Source: Vibrio inusitatus
Lineage (GTDB): Bacteria; Pseudomonadota; Gammaproteobacteria; Enterobacterales; Vibrionaceae
Direction of reading: 5' to 3'
NCBI GenBank assembly: GCA_024346935.1
Contig: AP024878.1
Location: 1,860,001 to 1,924,000, forward strand
Length of the DNA stretch: 64,000 nucleotides
Below are positions 54,223-63,914 of this stretch, piece after piece. A model generated the notes under the pieces. That model did no database searches, was not told the origin of the DNA, and saw only the letters and a program-made list of their open reading frames with translations. Numbering within the stretch: position 1 is the stretch's first letter; each line of letters begins with the position of its first letter. The position numbers and the translations under genes are program-made.

Positions 54223-56481
54223 TTAAACAAACGAGACCTCTACCTCATAGTGTTTGTGTGCTTCATAAGGAAGAACAGCTGTATCTATTCTCGTACCATT
54301 AATGTTTATAGAAGGAGTATTACCGCGAGTAAATTGAATGTTATAAGTAGCATCACGATACTGACGAAAACATGAAGCTTGGTCCCAATCTGATGGAAGG
54401 CAAGGATCTATCGTTAACCCCTCAATTTCAGACTTCACACCCAGCAACCCTTCGATCACCACTAGTAGCATCCACGCAGAGGTACCCGTACCGTAATGCA
54501 TACTAGAGCGTCCATAGTTTGGTGAATCTTTTAAGCCGTAGTAATAGTTAGAGATATACAGTGGCAACTGTAAAGATTGCGAAACCGGATTGTGTGGATT
54601 GGTTGGCAGTGTCTTTGCAATCACCTCATATAATGCATCACCGTTGTGCTCCATTGAATCAGCAAACGCTTTAAACATAGAAGCATGGCAATAGATTGAA
54701 CCATTTTCCGTCGTACCTGATTTTTTAACACTTACACGACCCCAACGCTCATCCCAGTCATCAAAAGCAGGATCCAACAACAGTGGGCCAAACGGTGTAT
54801 CGAGTCTCTCAAGCGATTTATTCATGATTGGTAATCGCTCTTCCGGAACTACACCAGAAATCACAGACCATGTTTGAGCATTTAAAAACAGGCGATTATT
54901 GTCATCTCGGCTGCCATATGCAACACCATTATCATCGAAGCCTGCCACGTACCATTGCTCATCCCAACAATGCTGATTAATGCAGTTAACTAACTCTTCT
55001 CGCATTGTGAGTAAAGACTCAATTTCAGCTTTAAAGTTTTTATTGTCAGAAACTAAGCTGAGATACTCATTTATGCTATAAACCAACGCCATCGTTGACC
55101 ATGTTGACTCGCCTTTCCCTTCACGGCCTACACCATTAATAGGATCGTTCCAATCCCCATCCCCTATCAAGCATAATCCATGATCACCGCGATGGTTATA
55201 CATATAAGTAATTGCATCGTTCAGGCGCTTACTTACATTCAATTCTTTATGCTCAAAAAGCGAAATTTCACCTTGTTGCTTGATCAACTTAATCAAGCAG
55301 ATCACTAACCAAAGAGGACCATCGGTATGATGAAGAAGGCAGAGACCTCGAGGTGAAGTATCATCGGTAAAGTGCCATTGTTGAATAAAACCATCGCTTT
55401 GTTGCTCCCGCAATACGTCGAGCATAAAGGATTCCGCTTTATACGGGTCAATCAAAGCGTAACCCATTGCATCCTGAAGTTGATTTCGAACAGGGCAATA
55501 AGTAGTACCGCGATTTTGTCGGCATAGAAGAGTTACTTGTTTCTTTAACCAATAATTCGTTAGGTAGTTTAAATTGACGTCAGGTGTTGTGATACTGAAT
55601 CGATCAAATTCTTTTAACCAGTAATCCTGCGTATCTTTGTACGATTGTTCAATCCTATCACTAGTCATAGAGCTACGTTTAGCTTCAATTTCTGCATATG
55701 ATTTAGCAATGCCAAGTTGCAAATGAATTGTTGAACTATTACCTTCACTTACAGAAACCTGATGACTCATAGCCGCAATAAAGTCTTCTGCTTCCCCTAC
55801 AATGCCACTGCATTGCCCTCGCTTGACCGCGACAGGCAATTTATTCAAATTATCTCCGCCAAAGAAGCGCCTTTGACTCATATCCACACTCGAAGGAGTC
55901 TGATCCGACATCAAATAAACGTGAGAAGGTTGATCCGCAACTTCGGCTTTTTCATGATACATAGTGTGGTAGGGATGCGCATACTTAATTATTGACTGTA
56001 TACCCTTATCATAATCACAACTGCCCCCCATGACACCATGATCATAAAGACCAAACGCAGAAATGATGGTTAATGAATCCCTTTTACCTGATAAATCAGA
56101 TAGGGTGATAGTCCAATGTTCTTGCTTCCCTTCGATAGGAACAAAAGACTGGATCTTAACTCTTATCGCACACTTCTCTATCGTTAATGTTGTACCTGCA
56201 ATGGAGTGGTCACATTGATAAAGATCGAAGTCCTTTTCAGATGACAGATGATTAACATCAATGACCACATTATTCTGGTTATCTATTATGTAAAAGTAAC
56301 GATACTGATGAGACAAAAGATGTCGATTATAGCTCTCGACGTAATAGCTCGTTCCTTGTAAACGCTGATCAATCTCTAAAAGATACTCATCGTTATAGAG
56401 TGGGTTAGACCATTGAGAAGGTGTATCAGGAGTGTGTATACGGTAAGTCGAACCAAGATTAGCAAATTCGCCAATGTGCAT
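54223..56481 (-). CDS. GH94 glycoside phosphorylase
   Basis: A 752-residue cytoplasmic enzyme with no signal peptide that would phosphorolyse a beta-glucosidic disaccharide or oligosaccharide into sugar-1-phosphate. The N-terminal beta-sandwich (about 1-270) is followed by the (alpha/alpha)6 barrel. The GDGDWNDPINGVGREGKGES segment (440-459) holds the catalytic Asp region, and PVRNQLQDAMG (330-340) and SMHYGTGTSAWM are family landmarks. The ATG at 56481 is chosen for AGAGGA upstream. Cellobiose or cellodextrin is the likeliest substrate given the GH9 gene; laminaribiose or other specificities cannot be excluded. It is the last gene of the leftward locus. Confidence 0.88.
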   Translation of the reverse strand: MHIGEFANLGSTYRIHTPDTPSQWSNPLYNDEYLLEIDQRLQGTSYYVESYNRHLLSHQYRYFYIIDNQNNVVIDVNHLSSEKDFDLYQCDHSIAGTTLTIEKCAIRVKIQSFVPIEGKQEHWTITLSDLSGKRDSLTIISAFGLYDHGVMGGSCDYDKGIQSIIKYAHPYHTMYHEKAEVADQPSHVYLMSDQTPSSVDMSQRRFFGGDNLNKLPVAVKRGQCSGIVGEAEDFIAAMSHQVSVSEGNSSTIHLQLGIAKSYAEIEAKRSSMTSDRIEQSYKDTQDYWLKEFDRFSITTPDVNLNYLTNYWLKKQVTLLCRQNRGTTYCPVRNQLQDAMGYALIDPYKAESFMLDVLREQQSDGFIQQWHFTDDTSPRGLCLLHHTDGPLWLVICLIKLIKQQGEISLFEHKELNVSKRLNDAITYMYNHRGDHGLCLIGDGDWNDPINGVGREGKGESTWSTMALVYSINEYLSLVSDNKNFKAEIESLLTMREELVNCINQHCWDEQWYVAGFDDNGVAYGSRDDNNRLFLNAQTWSVISGVVPEERLPIMNKSLERLDTPFGPLLLDPAFDDWDERWGRVSVKKSGTTENGSIYCHASMFKAFADSMEHNGDALYEVIAKTLPTNPHNPVSQSLQLPLYISNYYYGLKDSPNYGRSSMHYGTGTSAWMLLVVIEGLLGVKSEIEGLTIDPCLPSDWDQASCFRQYRDATYNIQFTRGNTPSININGTRIDTAVLPYEAHKHYEVEVSFV

Positions 56482-56570
56482 GCTTATTCCTCTGATTACC
56501 GTCGAAATATCGATGGTAGAACTGCAAAGCACCGCAGTACTTCCAATACCACGGTGCGAATAAAATAGAA

Positions 56571-58250
56571 TTAATTGTTATTAATCAATACTTTTGAGTC
56601 GTAGAAGTGAACGTAGGATATATCGTAATTGATACCTGCTGCTTCTCCTGCTACAGGGTAAACGTAGAATCGGGATAAATCGCTCAAATCAAGACCTGCC
56701 GATTCAAATTTAGATAGATCGATTGTATATGATACCCATTCATCGCGAACTGGCAGGCTTCCCTCATCTGAATCCAACAACGACAACACAACTGCATCTT
56801 CCCAGCCAGAGGTAGGATCAAAGCGTATCACCCAGTCACTTGGATCTGATAATGCCGTAGAATCCACTCTTAAGCGAAGATCAAAGGTTAAAACACCTTC
56901 ATTGTTAATAGCTGAAACATCTAAAGGTGCGTCAGGAATTTTAAATACAGCTTGAGCACCTGTACCGGTCAATAGAAAGCGAACTGTTTCCTCACTCCAA
57001 TAGTATGAATTGCCATCGATAGCAAATATATTTGCGTCGTCCCCATCAGTTATTTTATGCACCAACTCTGGCGCAGGGTCTGGATCTATAGGGTCATGAA
57101 CGAAAGCTCCTTCTGCATAAAAGCTAACATTGGCAACATAATAAACCGCGCCATCGCCTTTACCGTAAGTTGGATAGATAGCAACTCGGTCGATTGCACT
57201 TAGATCAACACCTTCGTCACCAAGATCCGATAGATTAAAAGTATAATTAACCCATTCGCCTACCACTGGTTCCGCTTGATCTTTGCTCATATCTATCAGA
57301 TTCACATAGACTACTTCTTCAGCCGAATCAGCATTACTACGAACCTTCATTTCCCATAGTGATTCAGGGTCCACAGCTTCAGTTAGAACCTTTAGATCAA
57401 ATGATAATACACCTTCATCTACATGCTCAGAGCCGTCAAAATACTCAATGCCTTGAGCAATCATGCCGGCATTTTCAGCACCAGAAATTTCGTACTTCAC
57501 AGCATTGGCGTAACCGAGATCACCGCTATCTTCAAAGAACGCACGACCATTTTCAGAGGAGGTATAGACTGACCAACCATTTGACTCATCACTAATTGTT
57601 AATAACGCATGATCATCTTCATCTCCAGGCTCAGAACTGCCCGAGCCATCAGTAAAGATGATATCTGTCATATAATATACGGCTCCCGTCCCTTTGCCCC
57701 ATGAAGGAGTCATCGAGATACGGTCTATTGTAGAAGTATTCAAACCTTCATTGGCAAGCTCACTAAGTGGGAAGCTGAAGTCATACCAAACTCCAGTCGC
57801 ATCCATATCGGACTGTTCAATTGAGATCATCACTTGTTCATCGCCCAGACTACGTAAAGTGAAAGACCACTTATAATCATCGCTTTCTGTAGGCATGCGT
57901 TCAATTTTCATCGAAAAATCAATAGTACCTTCAGATTCGATTTCCGAATGATCTACGACACTTCCTGCTTCAAGCCCTACGGTTGTTTCACCATCGATAA
58001 TACTAAATTTAAGAACATTACCTTTCATTGAGTCAGACGTGGTGACGATGCTTCCGCCACCACAGCAGTCATAGTATTCCCAGTTCGAATTTAAGTTGCC
58101 GTCAAACACGATCATCGGGTCGGTTGGTTTATCACCACCGCCGGTATTGTCATTACCACTAGTAAAATCTGTCCCACAACCGATCAATACTGTTGCTGTC
58201 AAGCAAGCACCCGTGGCCCAAAACACCTTGTTTGGCATATTTTTCAACAT
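56571..58250 (-). CDS. Lipoprotein with three repeated beta-sandwich modules
   Basis: A 559-residue protein with signal and lipobox LIGC (Cys25) and a Gly/Asp-rich linker. Three homologous modules follow (about 45-205, 210-375 and 385-555). Each contains a version of WYDFSFPLSELANEGLNTST, IDRISMTPSWGKGTGAVYYM and D-I-IF; modules 1 and 2 are closest, module 3 has diverged (FYVYPVAGEAAGINYDISYV). The pattern resembles the galactose-binding-like domain attached to ExoP-type glucanases. No catalytic domain is present, so it is probably a cell-surface or periplasmic glycan-binding protein. The ATG at 58250 follows AAAGGA. It sits between GH10 and GH94. Confidence 0.78.
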   Translation of the reverse strand: MLKNMPNKVFWATGACLTATVLIGCGTDFTSGNDNTGGGDKPTDPMIVFDGNLNSNWEYYDCCGGGSIVTTSDSMKGNVLKFSIIDGETTVGLEAGSVVDHSEIESEGTIDFSMKIERMPTESDDYKWSFTLRSLGDEQVMISIEQSDMDATGVWYDFSFPLSELANEGLNTSTIDRISMTPSWGKGTGAVYYMTDIIFTDGSGSSEPGDEDDHALLTISDESNGWSVYTSSENGRAFFEDSGDLGYANAVKYEISGAENAGMIAQGIEYFDGSEHVDEGVLSFDLKVLTEAVDPESLWEMKVRSNADSAEEVVYVNLIDMSKDQAEPVVGEWVNYTFNLSDLGDEGVDLSAIDRVAIYPTYGKGDGAVYYVANVSFYAEGAFVHDPIDPDPAPELVHKITDGDDANIFAIDGNSYYWSEETVRFLLTGTGAQAVFKIPDAPLDVSAINNEGVLTFDLRLRVDSTALSDPSDWVIRFDPTSGWEDAVVLSLLDSDEGSLPVRDEWVSYTIDLSKFESAGLDLSDLSRFYVYPVAGEAAGINYDISYVHFYDSKVLINNN

Positions 58251-58368
58251 AGTTAATCCTTTGCCCTTTGTCTCATTTCGAGAAGTTAGAGAAGCCGATT
58301 TCATTTTAATTACGAATTCATTATGCATTTGTTACTAAGTCGAAATGTGAATTGACCCGCACTAATAA

Positions 58369-58395
58369 AGATATCTCACCACTGGTGAGATATCT
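58369..58395 (-). terminator. 27-base near-perfect palindrome between GH10 and lipoprotein genes
   Basis: AGATATCTCACCA and its exact complement flank a single base. On the minus strand TTTATT follows. It could be an intercistronic attenuator or terminator, or an operator for a dimeric regulator. Confidence 0.5.
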
Positions 58396-58470
58396 CATTT
58401 GATTCTATTTGAATTGAGAAATTCATCATTTCGAAAGTAAGACCATTTTATTTAAATATGGATTCTGTAC

Positions 58471-59628
58471 TCACTTAAGCGCATTGGCGACCCCTACTAA
58501 AGCATGCTTTTGGTTTAAGCTTTCATCAAAAAGCAAAGGCCAATCTGGAACCTCGTAAAAATCAGGGATCCAGCTGTCTTCATCAGTCACACCCCAAAAT
58601 GAAATACCACCTCTTTGTCCTTCAGGAACAATTTCCAAATAAGTTGTAACAACTTCCTGGTACCTTTTTTGCTGTGCTTGAGCAACAGTGGTGTTATAAC
58701 AACTGACGTTTCCATACTCATTCATGCGAACATCCATTTCTGTGATTTTTACGAGCAGACCGGTATCAACCGCTTGCTGTAAGGCGCTACGAAGCTGAGA
58801 GGAAGATGGTACATCATGGGTGATATGCATTTGAAAACCGATACCGTGGATAGGAACATCTTCGACTTGCAGTTCGTTTATCATCTCCAAGGTGATTCTC
58901 AACTTATCATTGTCGCGTTCTAGCTGGTAATCGTTGTAGTAAAGCAGAGCATTAGGGTCAGCCGCATTCGCAGCTAAAAATGCGATGGGTATGTAGTCTT
59001 TCCCGATTTCTCGATACCATACGCTCCCTTCAACACCATGAGCGGGGTTATCATAATTTCGATAGTCAGAGCCTGAGCCGTAGTCATCCGTAAATGCTTC
59101 ATTTACAACATCCCAACTGACAATTCGATCTTCATAGTGACCGACTACTGTTGCAATATGGTCCGTCATGTATTGACTGCACTGAATGCTCCCTGAGCAG
59201 TTTTGTTTAAAATCAGCGATACGTTTGTGCCATACCAACATATGGCCGTGTACTGACATCCCATTTTGCTCAGCGAAAGCAACAAATCTGTCTGTGTCAT
59301 CAAACTCATATACATCCTGCTCAGGTTGCATATAGCTCGGTTTCATAATGTTTTCTGCGGTAATTTGATTAAAATGCTGAACTGTCACTGTTTCTAGATC
59401 TGGACGTTTAAAGATACTATTGCTGGCCTGACCTGCTGGTAGTGCGACACCTAATGCTAACCCTTCATTTACTGCTTTTAGACTTGCTACCTCTTCACTT
59501 GGTAACTCAATACTACAACTAGGATCACTACCTGTATCATCATTACCAGAATTGACATATCGAGTGTTACAGCCCGAAACAAGTGAGAGTATCACTAAGG
59601 CCAACGCACTTTTTTTTATAGCCGACAT
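58471..59628 (-). CDS. GH10 endo-beta-1,4-xylanase-family lipoprotein
   Basis: A 385-residue enzyme with lipobox LVSGC (Cys20). It has the complete GH10 barrel: VHGHMLVWHKR, acid/base Glu177 in SWDVVNEAF, GIGFQMHIT, nucleophile Glu297 in VKITEMDVR, and FWGVTDEDSW near the end. A Ser/Asp/Gly-rich linker follows the lipid anchor. It would cut xylan or, as some GH10 enzymes do, mixed beta-glucans at the cell surface or in the periplasm. It is located 53 bases downstream of GH9, with a hairpin between, in the same operon. Confidence 0.9.
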   Translation of the reverse strand: MSAIKKSALALVILSLVSGCNTRYVNSGNDDTGSDPSCSIELPSEEVASLKAVNEGLALGVALPAGQASNSIFKRPDLETVTVQHFNQITAENIMKPSYMQPEQDVYEFDDTDRFVAFAEQNGMSVHGHMLVWHKRIADFKQNCSGSIQCSQYMTDHIATVVGHYEDRIVSWDVVNEAFTDDYGSGSDYRNYDNPAHGVEGSVWYREIGKDYIPIAFLAANAADPNALLYYNDYQLERDNDKLRITLEMINELQVEDVPIHGIGFQMHITHDVPSSSQLRSALQQAVDTGLLVKITEMDVRMNEYGNVSCYNTTVAQAQQKRYQEVVTTYLEIVPEGQRGGISFWGVTDEDSWIPDFYEVPDWPLLFDESLNQKHALVGVANALK

Positions 59629-59647
59629 ATACTAAACCTCAGAATTG

Positions 59648-59673
59648 TGGCGTCGAATAAATATTCAACGCCA
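59648..59673 (-). other. Intercistronic hairpin between GH9 and GH10 genes
   Basis: TGGCGT and GAATA pair with TATTC and ACGCCA, with one mismatch and a 2-base loop. It has no U tail, so it is likely an mRNA stability or processing element. Confidence 0.5.
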
Positions 59674-59681
59674 CTATAACG

Positions 59682-61967
59682 TTACTTGAGCTCACTATGA
59701 TTGAGCGAAGATGAGACCCATACCAAAGGAGAGTTCCAGTTAATGGTAATTTCATTTAGTGTCCACGCACCAATATCATCCTTGAAGCAAGTTTGAGGAT
59801 GACAGTATTGACTCATCGCAGAGGCAATTGGATCGCTAAAGCTGATGGAGTTCGGACCACCTGAAAGTGCACCAGGAGCGGGACGAGGAGAGTTGTTGTC
59901 ATTTTGGTGCGCCCAAAATCTATGGTGAGGATTATGAACGAACTTACTTCCATAACCTGTTACATAAGAAAGATTTAAAGGGTTAGTACCAAGCACATAA
60001 TCCATATTACTTGCTGCAGACTTTAATAGATCCACACTTCCTGAAAAGTCATAGCCATAGATAAGAAATATACTGCGGTTTACTACATTTGAGTTAGAAC
60101 CCCAAGGGTAATTCTCTGGGTTATAGGTAAGGTTATACCCTTCACTTTTTGCTTGGTCATTGTATGCCCTAGCCGTTTTTATCAAATTATCGCGCGCAGC
60201 TTGAATCTTATCTTCACCCAAGTTATTTGGGACTACAGCCAAACTAATAGTGCCTGCAGGTGCCATCTCTCGCCAATAAAAATCACCAGATGAATCTTTA
60301 TCTCCTACGGGAGTCTCTAAGAAGTGATTTGATGATTCTACAAACTGTTTGTATTTGTCTTCACCTGTAGTTATATAGAGCTCTGCAGCTGCCCAATAAA
60401 GTTCATCAGATATTTTCAGATCACCATAAGGGCCTGAACCATTGAAATTGTTATAAGCATAGATTTCTGGATGATTCAGTGCCGCATTCCAAGCTCTTTC
60501 TGCAGATTGGAGACAACGATCCGCAAACTCTTCATCTATATCACGCCAGATACGTGCACCTTGTGCCGCTACTGCCGAAAGATTTAACGTTGCTGCTGTA
60601 GAAGGTTGGCCCACATAACGCTTTATATCACTTAGGTGTGGAGGGTAAGGCATCTTGGCCCAACGTTCATCTGCCACTTTATGAAAGGCAAGACCACCAG
60701 CGTCAATCTCGGTTAGTTGAAGATTATCTATTTCCGCACTTTGGTCACCCACTGGTGCATACACTTTTTTGCCTTCCGGTATTTGCATCGCCAGCATGAA
60801 TTCAAGATTCCAACGAGCCTCACTTAATACATTGTTAACACCACTTTCTGACTCAGGAATTAAATTATTCTTGCGCTCTAGGGGAAGACCTATTGACTCG
60901 ATATGCTTGAAACGCTCGTAAAGATTTAGCAATGTCCAGGTAGAAATGCCGCCATTCACAACATACTTACCGTGATCACCGGCGTCATACCATCCGCCCG
61001 ACACATCAATCTCAAAGTCACAACCCGGCCACATGTTGCCTTCTTTGTCTCGTTTATCAAAGCACGTGACTACATCGCTTGCATGTCCCGCAGGACGAGC
61101 TAAATCTTGTCTTTGGACATATTGTTCTAAAACATCGATAGCACTTCGGTTGTGGTAAAAGTACAAGAACGCATCTTCTGTCAATTGCTCATATATATCG
61201 CTGGATATAGCAAATGGGAAACTGTCTTTCCCATCAACAGACAACACTAAATTTGTATCCTCTTCTTTCAAGTTACTGAAGTCGACTTGATGAACATGTT
61301 CATTGGAGGCTTTATTGTCACCAAACACCGTTGTCTTACCAGAAGCAAGTACCTGACCTGTTGCATCTTTCACTTTCCAAGCAATAGGCTTTGATTCATG
61401 GGTTTGAATTACTGCTATCTTATTGGCATTGGGCAAGTAACCGGTCTGGTTTACTCGAACTGGCTGGATAAACTCTTTCTTTACGTATTGCTTTCCAAGA
61501 ATAGAAACATCGCTAATACATACCTTGGTTTGCTTCTGCCCACCCATTTGAAATTGCAATGTTACATTGTCATCACTAGTATGCTTTTGGGTGAGGCGAA
61601 CCTTGTTACGTCTCGCACTCTTCGACACTCGCACATCTTCACCAACATAGGTCGTATAAGGTGCACCATCATGCTGAAGAACAGCTCTAATTCGAGTGTT
61701 TTGATCTGCTCGTACAGTAAACTCGATTTGATAACGCTCACCTTGCTCTAAGCCAAACCCACCTTGACCAAAAACAATATCCCAAGGGTTTGAAGTACTT
61801 TCATTAATATCAATGCAGGCTTCACCATCTTCTACTACCGCGCGATTACCTGAACTCCACCAACCATTTAGCTCATTTTCAAAACTACCATTTCGAACCA
61901 TCTGATTATTTGCCAATGCGGTAGTGGAAAGGACCGCCATCGCCAAACATGCAAATTTTTCTTTCAT
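59682..61967 (-). CDS. GH9 endoglucanase with N-terminal CBM4/9-like domain
   Basis: A 761-residue exported cellulase-family enzyme. A signal (residues 1-19) is followed by a CBM4/9-like domain (about 21-158, starting NQMVRNGSFENELNGWW), an Ig-like CelD_N domain (about 168-255, starting PVRVNQTGYLPNANKI) and the GH9 barrel (about 262-755). Catalytic residues are visible as Asp328 and Asp331 in GGWYDAGDHGKY and Glu739 in WTLNEITINWNSPLVW; HNPHHR is the conserved histidine motif. It would hydrolyse cellulose or soluble beta-1,4/1,3-1,4-glucan. It is downstream of the solute-binding protein gene. Confidence 0.92.
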   Translation of the reverse strand: MKEKFACLAMAVLSTTALANNQMVRNGSFENELNGWWSSGNRAVVEDGEACIDINESTSNPWDIVFGQGGFGLEQGERYQIEFTVRADQNTRIRAVLQHDGAPYTTYVGEDVRVSKSARRNKVRLTQKHTSDDNVTLQFQMGGQKQTKVCISDVSILGKQYVKKEFIQPVRVNQTGYLPNANKIAVIQTHESKPIAWKVKDATGQVLASGKTTVFGDNKASNEHVHQVDFSNLKEEDTNLVLSVDGKDSFPFAISSDIYEQLTEDAFLYFYHNRSAIDVLEQYVQRQDLARPAGHASDVVTCFDKRDKEGNMWPGCDFEIDVSGGWYDAGDHGKYVVNGGISTWTLLNLYERFKHIESIGLPLERKNNLIPESESGVNNVLSEARWNLEFMLAMQIPEGKKVYAPVGDQSAEIDNLQLTEIDAGGLAFHKVADERWAKMPYPPHLSDIKRYVGQPSTAATLNLSAVAAQGARIWRDIDEEFADRCLQSAERAWNAALNHPEIYAYNNFNGSGPYGDLKISDELYWAAAELYITTGEDKYKQFVESSNHFLETPVGDKDSSGDFYWREMAPAGTISLAVVPNNLGEDKIQAARDNLIKTARAYNDQAKSEGYNLTYNPENYPWGSNSNVVNRSIFLIYGYDFSGSVDLLKSAASNMDYVLGTNPLNLSYVTGYGSKFVHNPHHRFWAHQNDNNSPRPAPGALSGGPNSISFSDPIASAMSQYCHPQTCFKDDIGAWTLNEITINWNSPLVWVSSSLNHSELK

Positions 61968-62013
61968 ATTTATGTCTCACGTAAAGTTATTTTTATTGTA
62001 AAGAACAAGAGGC

Positions 62014-62037
62014 TAGACCCACGTTACCGTGGGTCTA
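62014..62037 (-). terminator. Hairpin between solute-binding protein and GH9 genes
   Basis: TAGACCCACG pairs perfectly with CGTGGGTCTA around a TTAC-type loop, 10 bases after the solute-binding protein stop codon. Only a moderate U tail follows (CCTCTTGTTCTTT). It may reduce downstream expression and stabilise the message of the binding protein. Confidence 0.6.
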
Positions 62038-62047
62038 ATTTGTAGAA

Positions 62048-63691
62048 CTATTTAGTGCGTGGCTCAATATTCATGAGATGCACAATTCGGCTCATCCCTT
62101 CAAATGGCGCAGGGAATATAATTGGATTGTCCGCGTTAGCAAAACCCATGAAACGAGAGTCGTTGTAGAGATACCAAACACCATTATTATAAAGAGGTAC
62201 TTGTACCGCTTCCTCGGCGTAAATACGTTCAATCTTATTGGTCAACTGGCGTTGCTTTTCAGGATCTAAGGTTATCGATAGAGTATCGATAAGCTCGTCA
62301 ATTTCAGCGTTTTTGTAGTTATGCATAGAGGTTGACCACCAAGCGCCGCTATTTGCATGACGTGAATGCATTGTATAGTCATAAAAACGCCAGACTGAGG
62401 CTTGAAGTGAACCCGATGAAAATGTGGCATCAAAATCAGAGGTTTGCCAATTTTGTGCATAAGCATTCACTTCAGGGGTGACCACCGTAGCGTCAATACC
62501 GACTTCACGTAGACCTTCTACAGCAATAGATGCGTTATTCACCCAGTCAGTCCAACCGCTAGGTACTTGAATGCGAAAACGAAGACGTGAACCATCTGGA
62601 TTCTCGACATATCCATCACCAGTGACATCAATAAATCCCGCTGACTTTAGAATTGCTCTAGCCTTATCAAGATCATACTGAAAAGTCTCATTCCAAACAG
62701 AATCAGCAACTTCGTCACGCCAGTTCCACAATGCCTTTGGAAGAGCACTAGCTGGATTTCCTCCATCAACGTAGTTATAAGCACCTATCATGATCATTCC
62801 ATCACGATCCATGGCTAAATTGAACGCTTGTCTGAAATCACGACTATGAAACGCTTTTCTAGCCCCTTCATTTTTAGTATCGTAATTCAGTGCTATCTTT
62901 ACTGCGCTATTAGATGGAAACCAGTATTTGTTATTAGGATGCTTTCTTTCATAAGTTCGCTCGATACTTGGAACAAAAACTCCCGCCCAATCAATCTCTC
63001 CTTTTGCAAGTAACTCAAGAGCCGCATCGTTGCTCGAATACTGAGGAAACTCCAAACAATCCACTTTTAGATTCTTATTCCAATAATATGGATTGCGACA
63101 CTGGATATATACTTGAGGGTTAAATCTTTGGATTTCAGTAAAAGGACCCGTACCGACTGGATTGATGTTTGAAGCTTGTGCAGGGCTATCGATTTTTGAC
63201 CAAATATGCTCAGGCACAATACGAAGTGACTCTCCCAATATATCGTAAGCAGCAAAAGCATTTGGCTCTTTTAGATAAATTCGTACCGCATAGTCATCAA
63301 TTTTTGTTACTGAATCAACACGACTTGTCAAACCTGAAACATCTACTTCAGGGTGCTTAAGAACGTACTCAATAGTAAACACTACGTCATCTGCCGAAAA
63401 GTCTTCCCCATCAGACCATTTCACTTCTTTTCGCAAATCAACTCGAATGCTCATCATGTCATCAGCTAGTTCATAACCCCTTGCAAGCCAAGGGTGCTCT
63501 TTCGAACTGTCTAGTAAATCAAACACCATGAGCGACTCATAGGCCCAATCCGAACGACCTCCAATCCAAGGATTAAAATTACGCACCCATCCTGTAGTTG
63601 ATTCTGTGAGTACTTTTAAGTTTGGTGTTTCGGCAGCCTGTACGAATGTAGCTCCTATCATCATAACTGCAGCGAACATTGTTTTTTTCAT
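62048..63691 (-). CDS. ABC transporter solute-binding protein, family 5 (oligosaccharide/peptide type)
   Basis: A 547-residue periplasmic binding protein with signal MKKTMFAAVMMIGATFVQAA. Features of SBP family 5 are seen: VKWSDGEDFSADDVVFTIEY, INPVGTGPF, FRQAFNLAMDRDGM and the C-terminal EEAVQVPLYNN. Relatives of this large fold bind cello- or chito-oligosaccharides as well as peptides. The neighbouring GH9, GH10 and GH94 genes make oligosaccharides the likely ligand. The ATG at 63691 follows GGAG. No permease or ATPase genes lie between it and the enzymes, so those must be upstream outside the window or elsewhere. Confidence 0.88.
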   Translation of the reverse strand: MKKTMFAAVMMIGATFVQAAETPNLKVLTESTTGWVRNFNPWIGGRSDWAYESLMVFDLLDSSKEHPWLARGYELADDMMSIRVDLRKEVKWSDGEDFSADDVVFTIEYVLKHPEVDVSGLTSRVDSVTKIDDYAVRIYLKEPNAFAAYDILGESLRIVPEHIWSKIDSPAQASNINPVGTGPFTEIQRFNPQVYIQCRNPYYWNKNLKVDCLEFPQYSSNDAALELLAKGEIDWAGVFVPSIERTYERKHPNNKYWFPSNSAVKIALNYDTKNEGARKAFHSRDFRQAFNLAMDRDGMIMIGAYNYVDGGNPASALPKALWNWRDEVADSVWNETFQYDLDKARAILKSAGFIDVTGDGYVENPDGSRLRFRIQVPSGWTDWVNNASIAVEGLREVGIDATVVTPEVNAYAQNWQTSDFDATFSSGSLQASVWRFYDYTMHSRHANSGAWWSTSMHNYKNAEIDELIDTLSITLDPEKQRQLTNKIERIYAEEAVQVPLYNNGVWYLYNDSRFMGFANADNPIIFPAPFEGMSRIVHLMNIEPRTK

Positions 63692-63914
63692 TGTGCTCTC
63701 CATTTCATATGGCGGCTCTCTTTATTCCAAACAATAAATTGATAGCCAAATCACTTACCATCTAGGCAGTAAAAATCGGAAATATGGATTTAAACCGCCA
63801 TAATATATTCGCATGCCAATAATTCACTTAACCGTATAGATAGAATTTGACATGCTAAAATTCGAAAAAATTGATAATTGGTTTTATAGAAGGACAGAAT
63901 TCTCCCTACCGTAT

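Noticed and set aside
58330..58350. CRP-like TGTGA site near the GH10/lipoprotein gap
   Set aside because: There is no matching TCACA half at six-base spacing.
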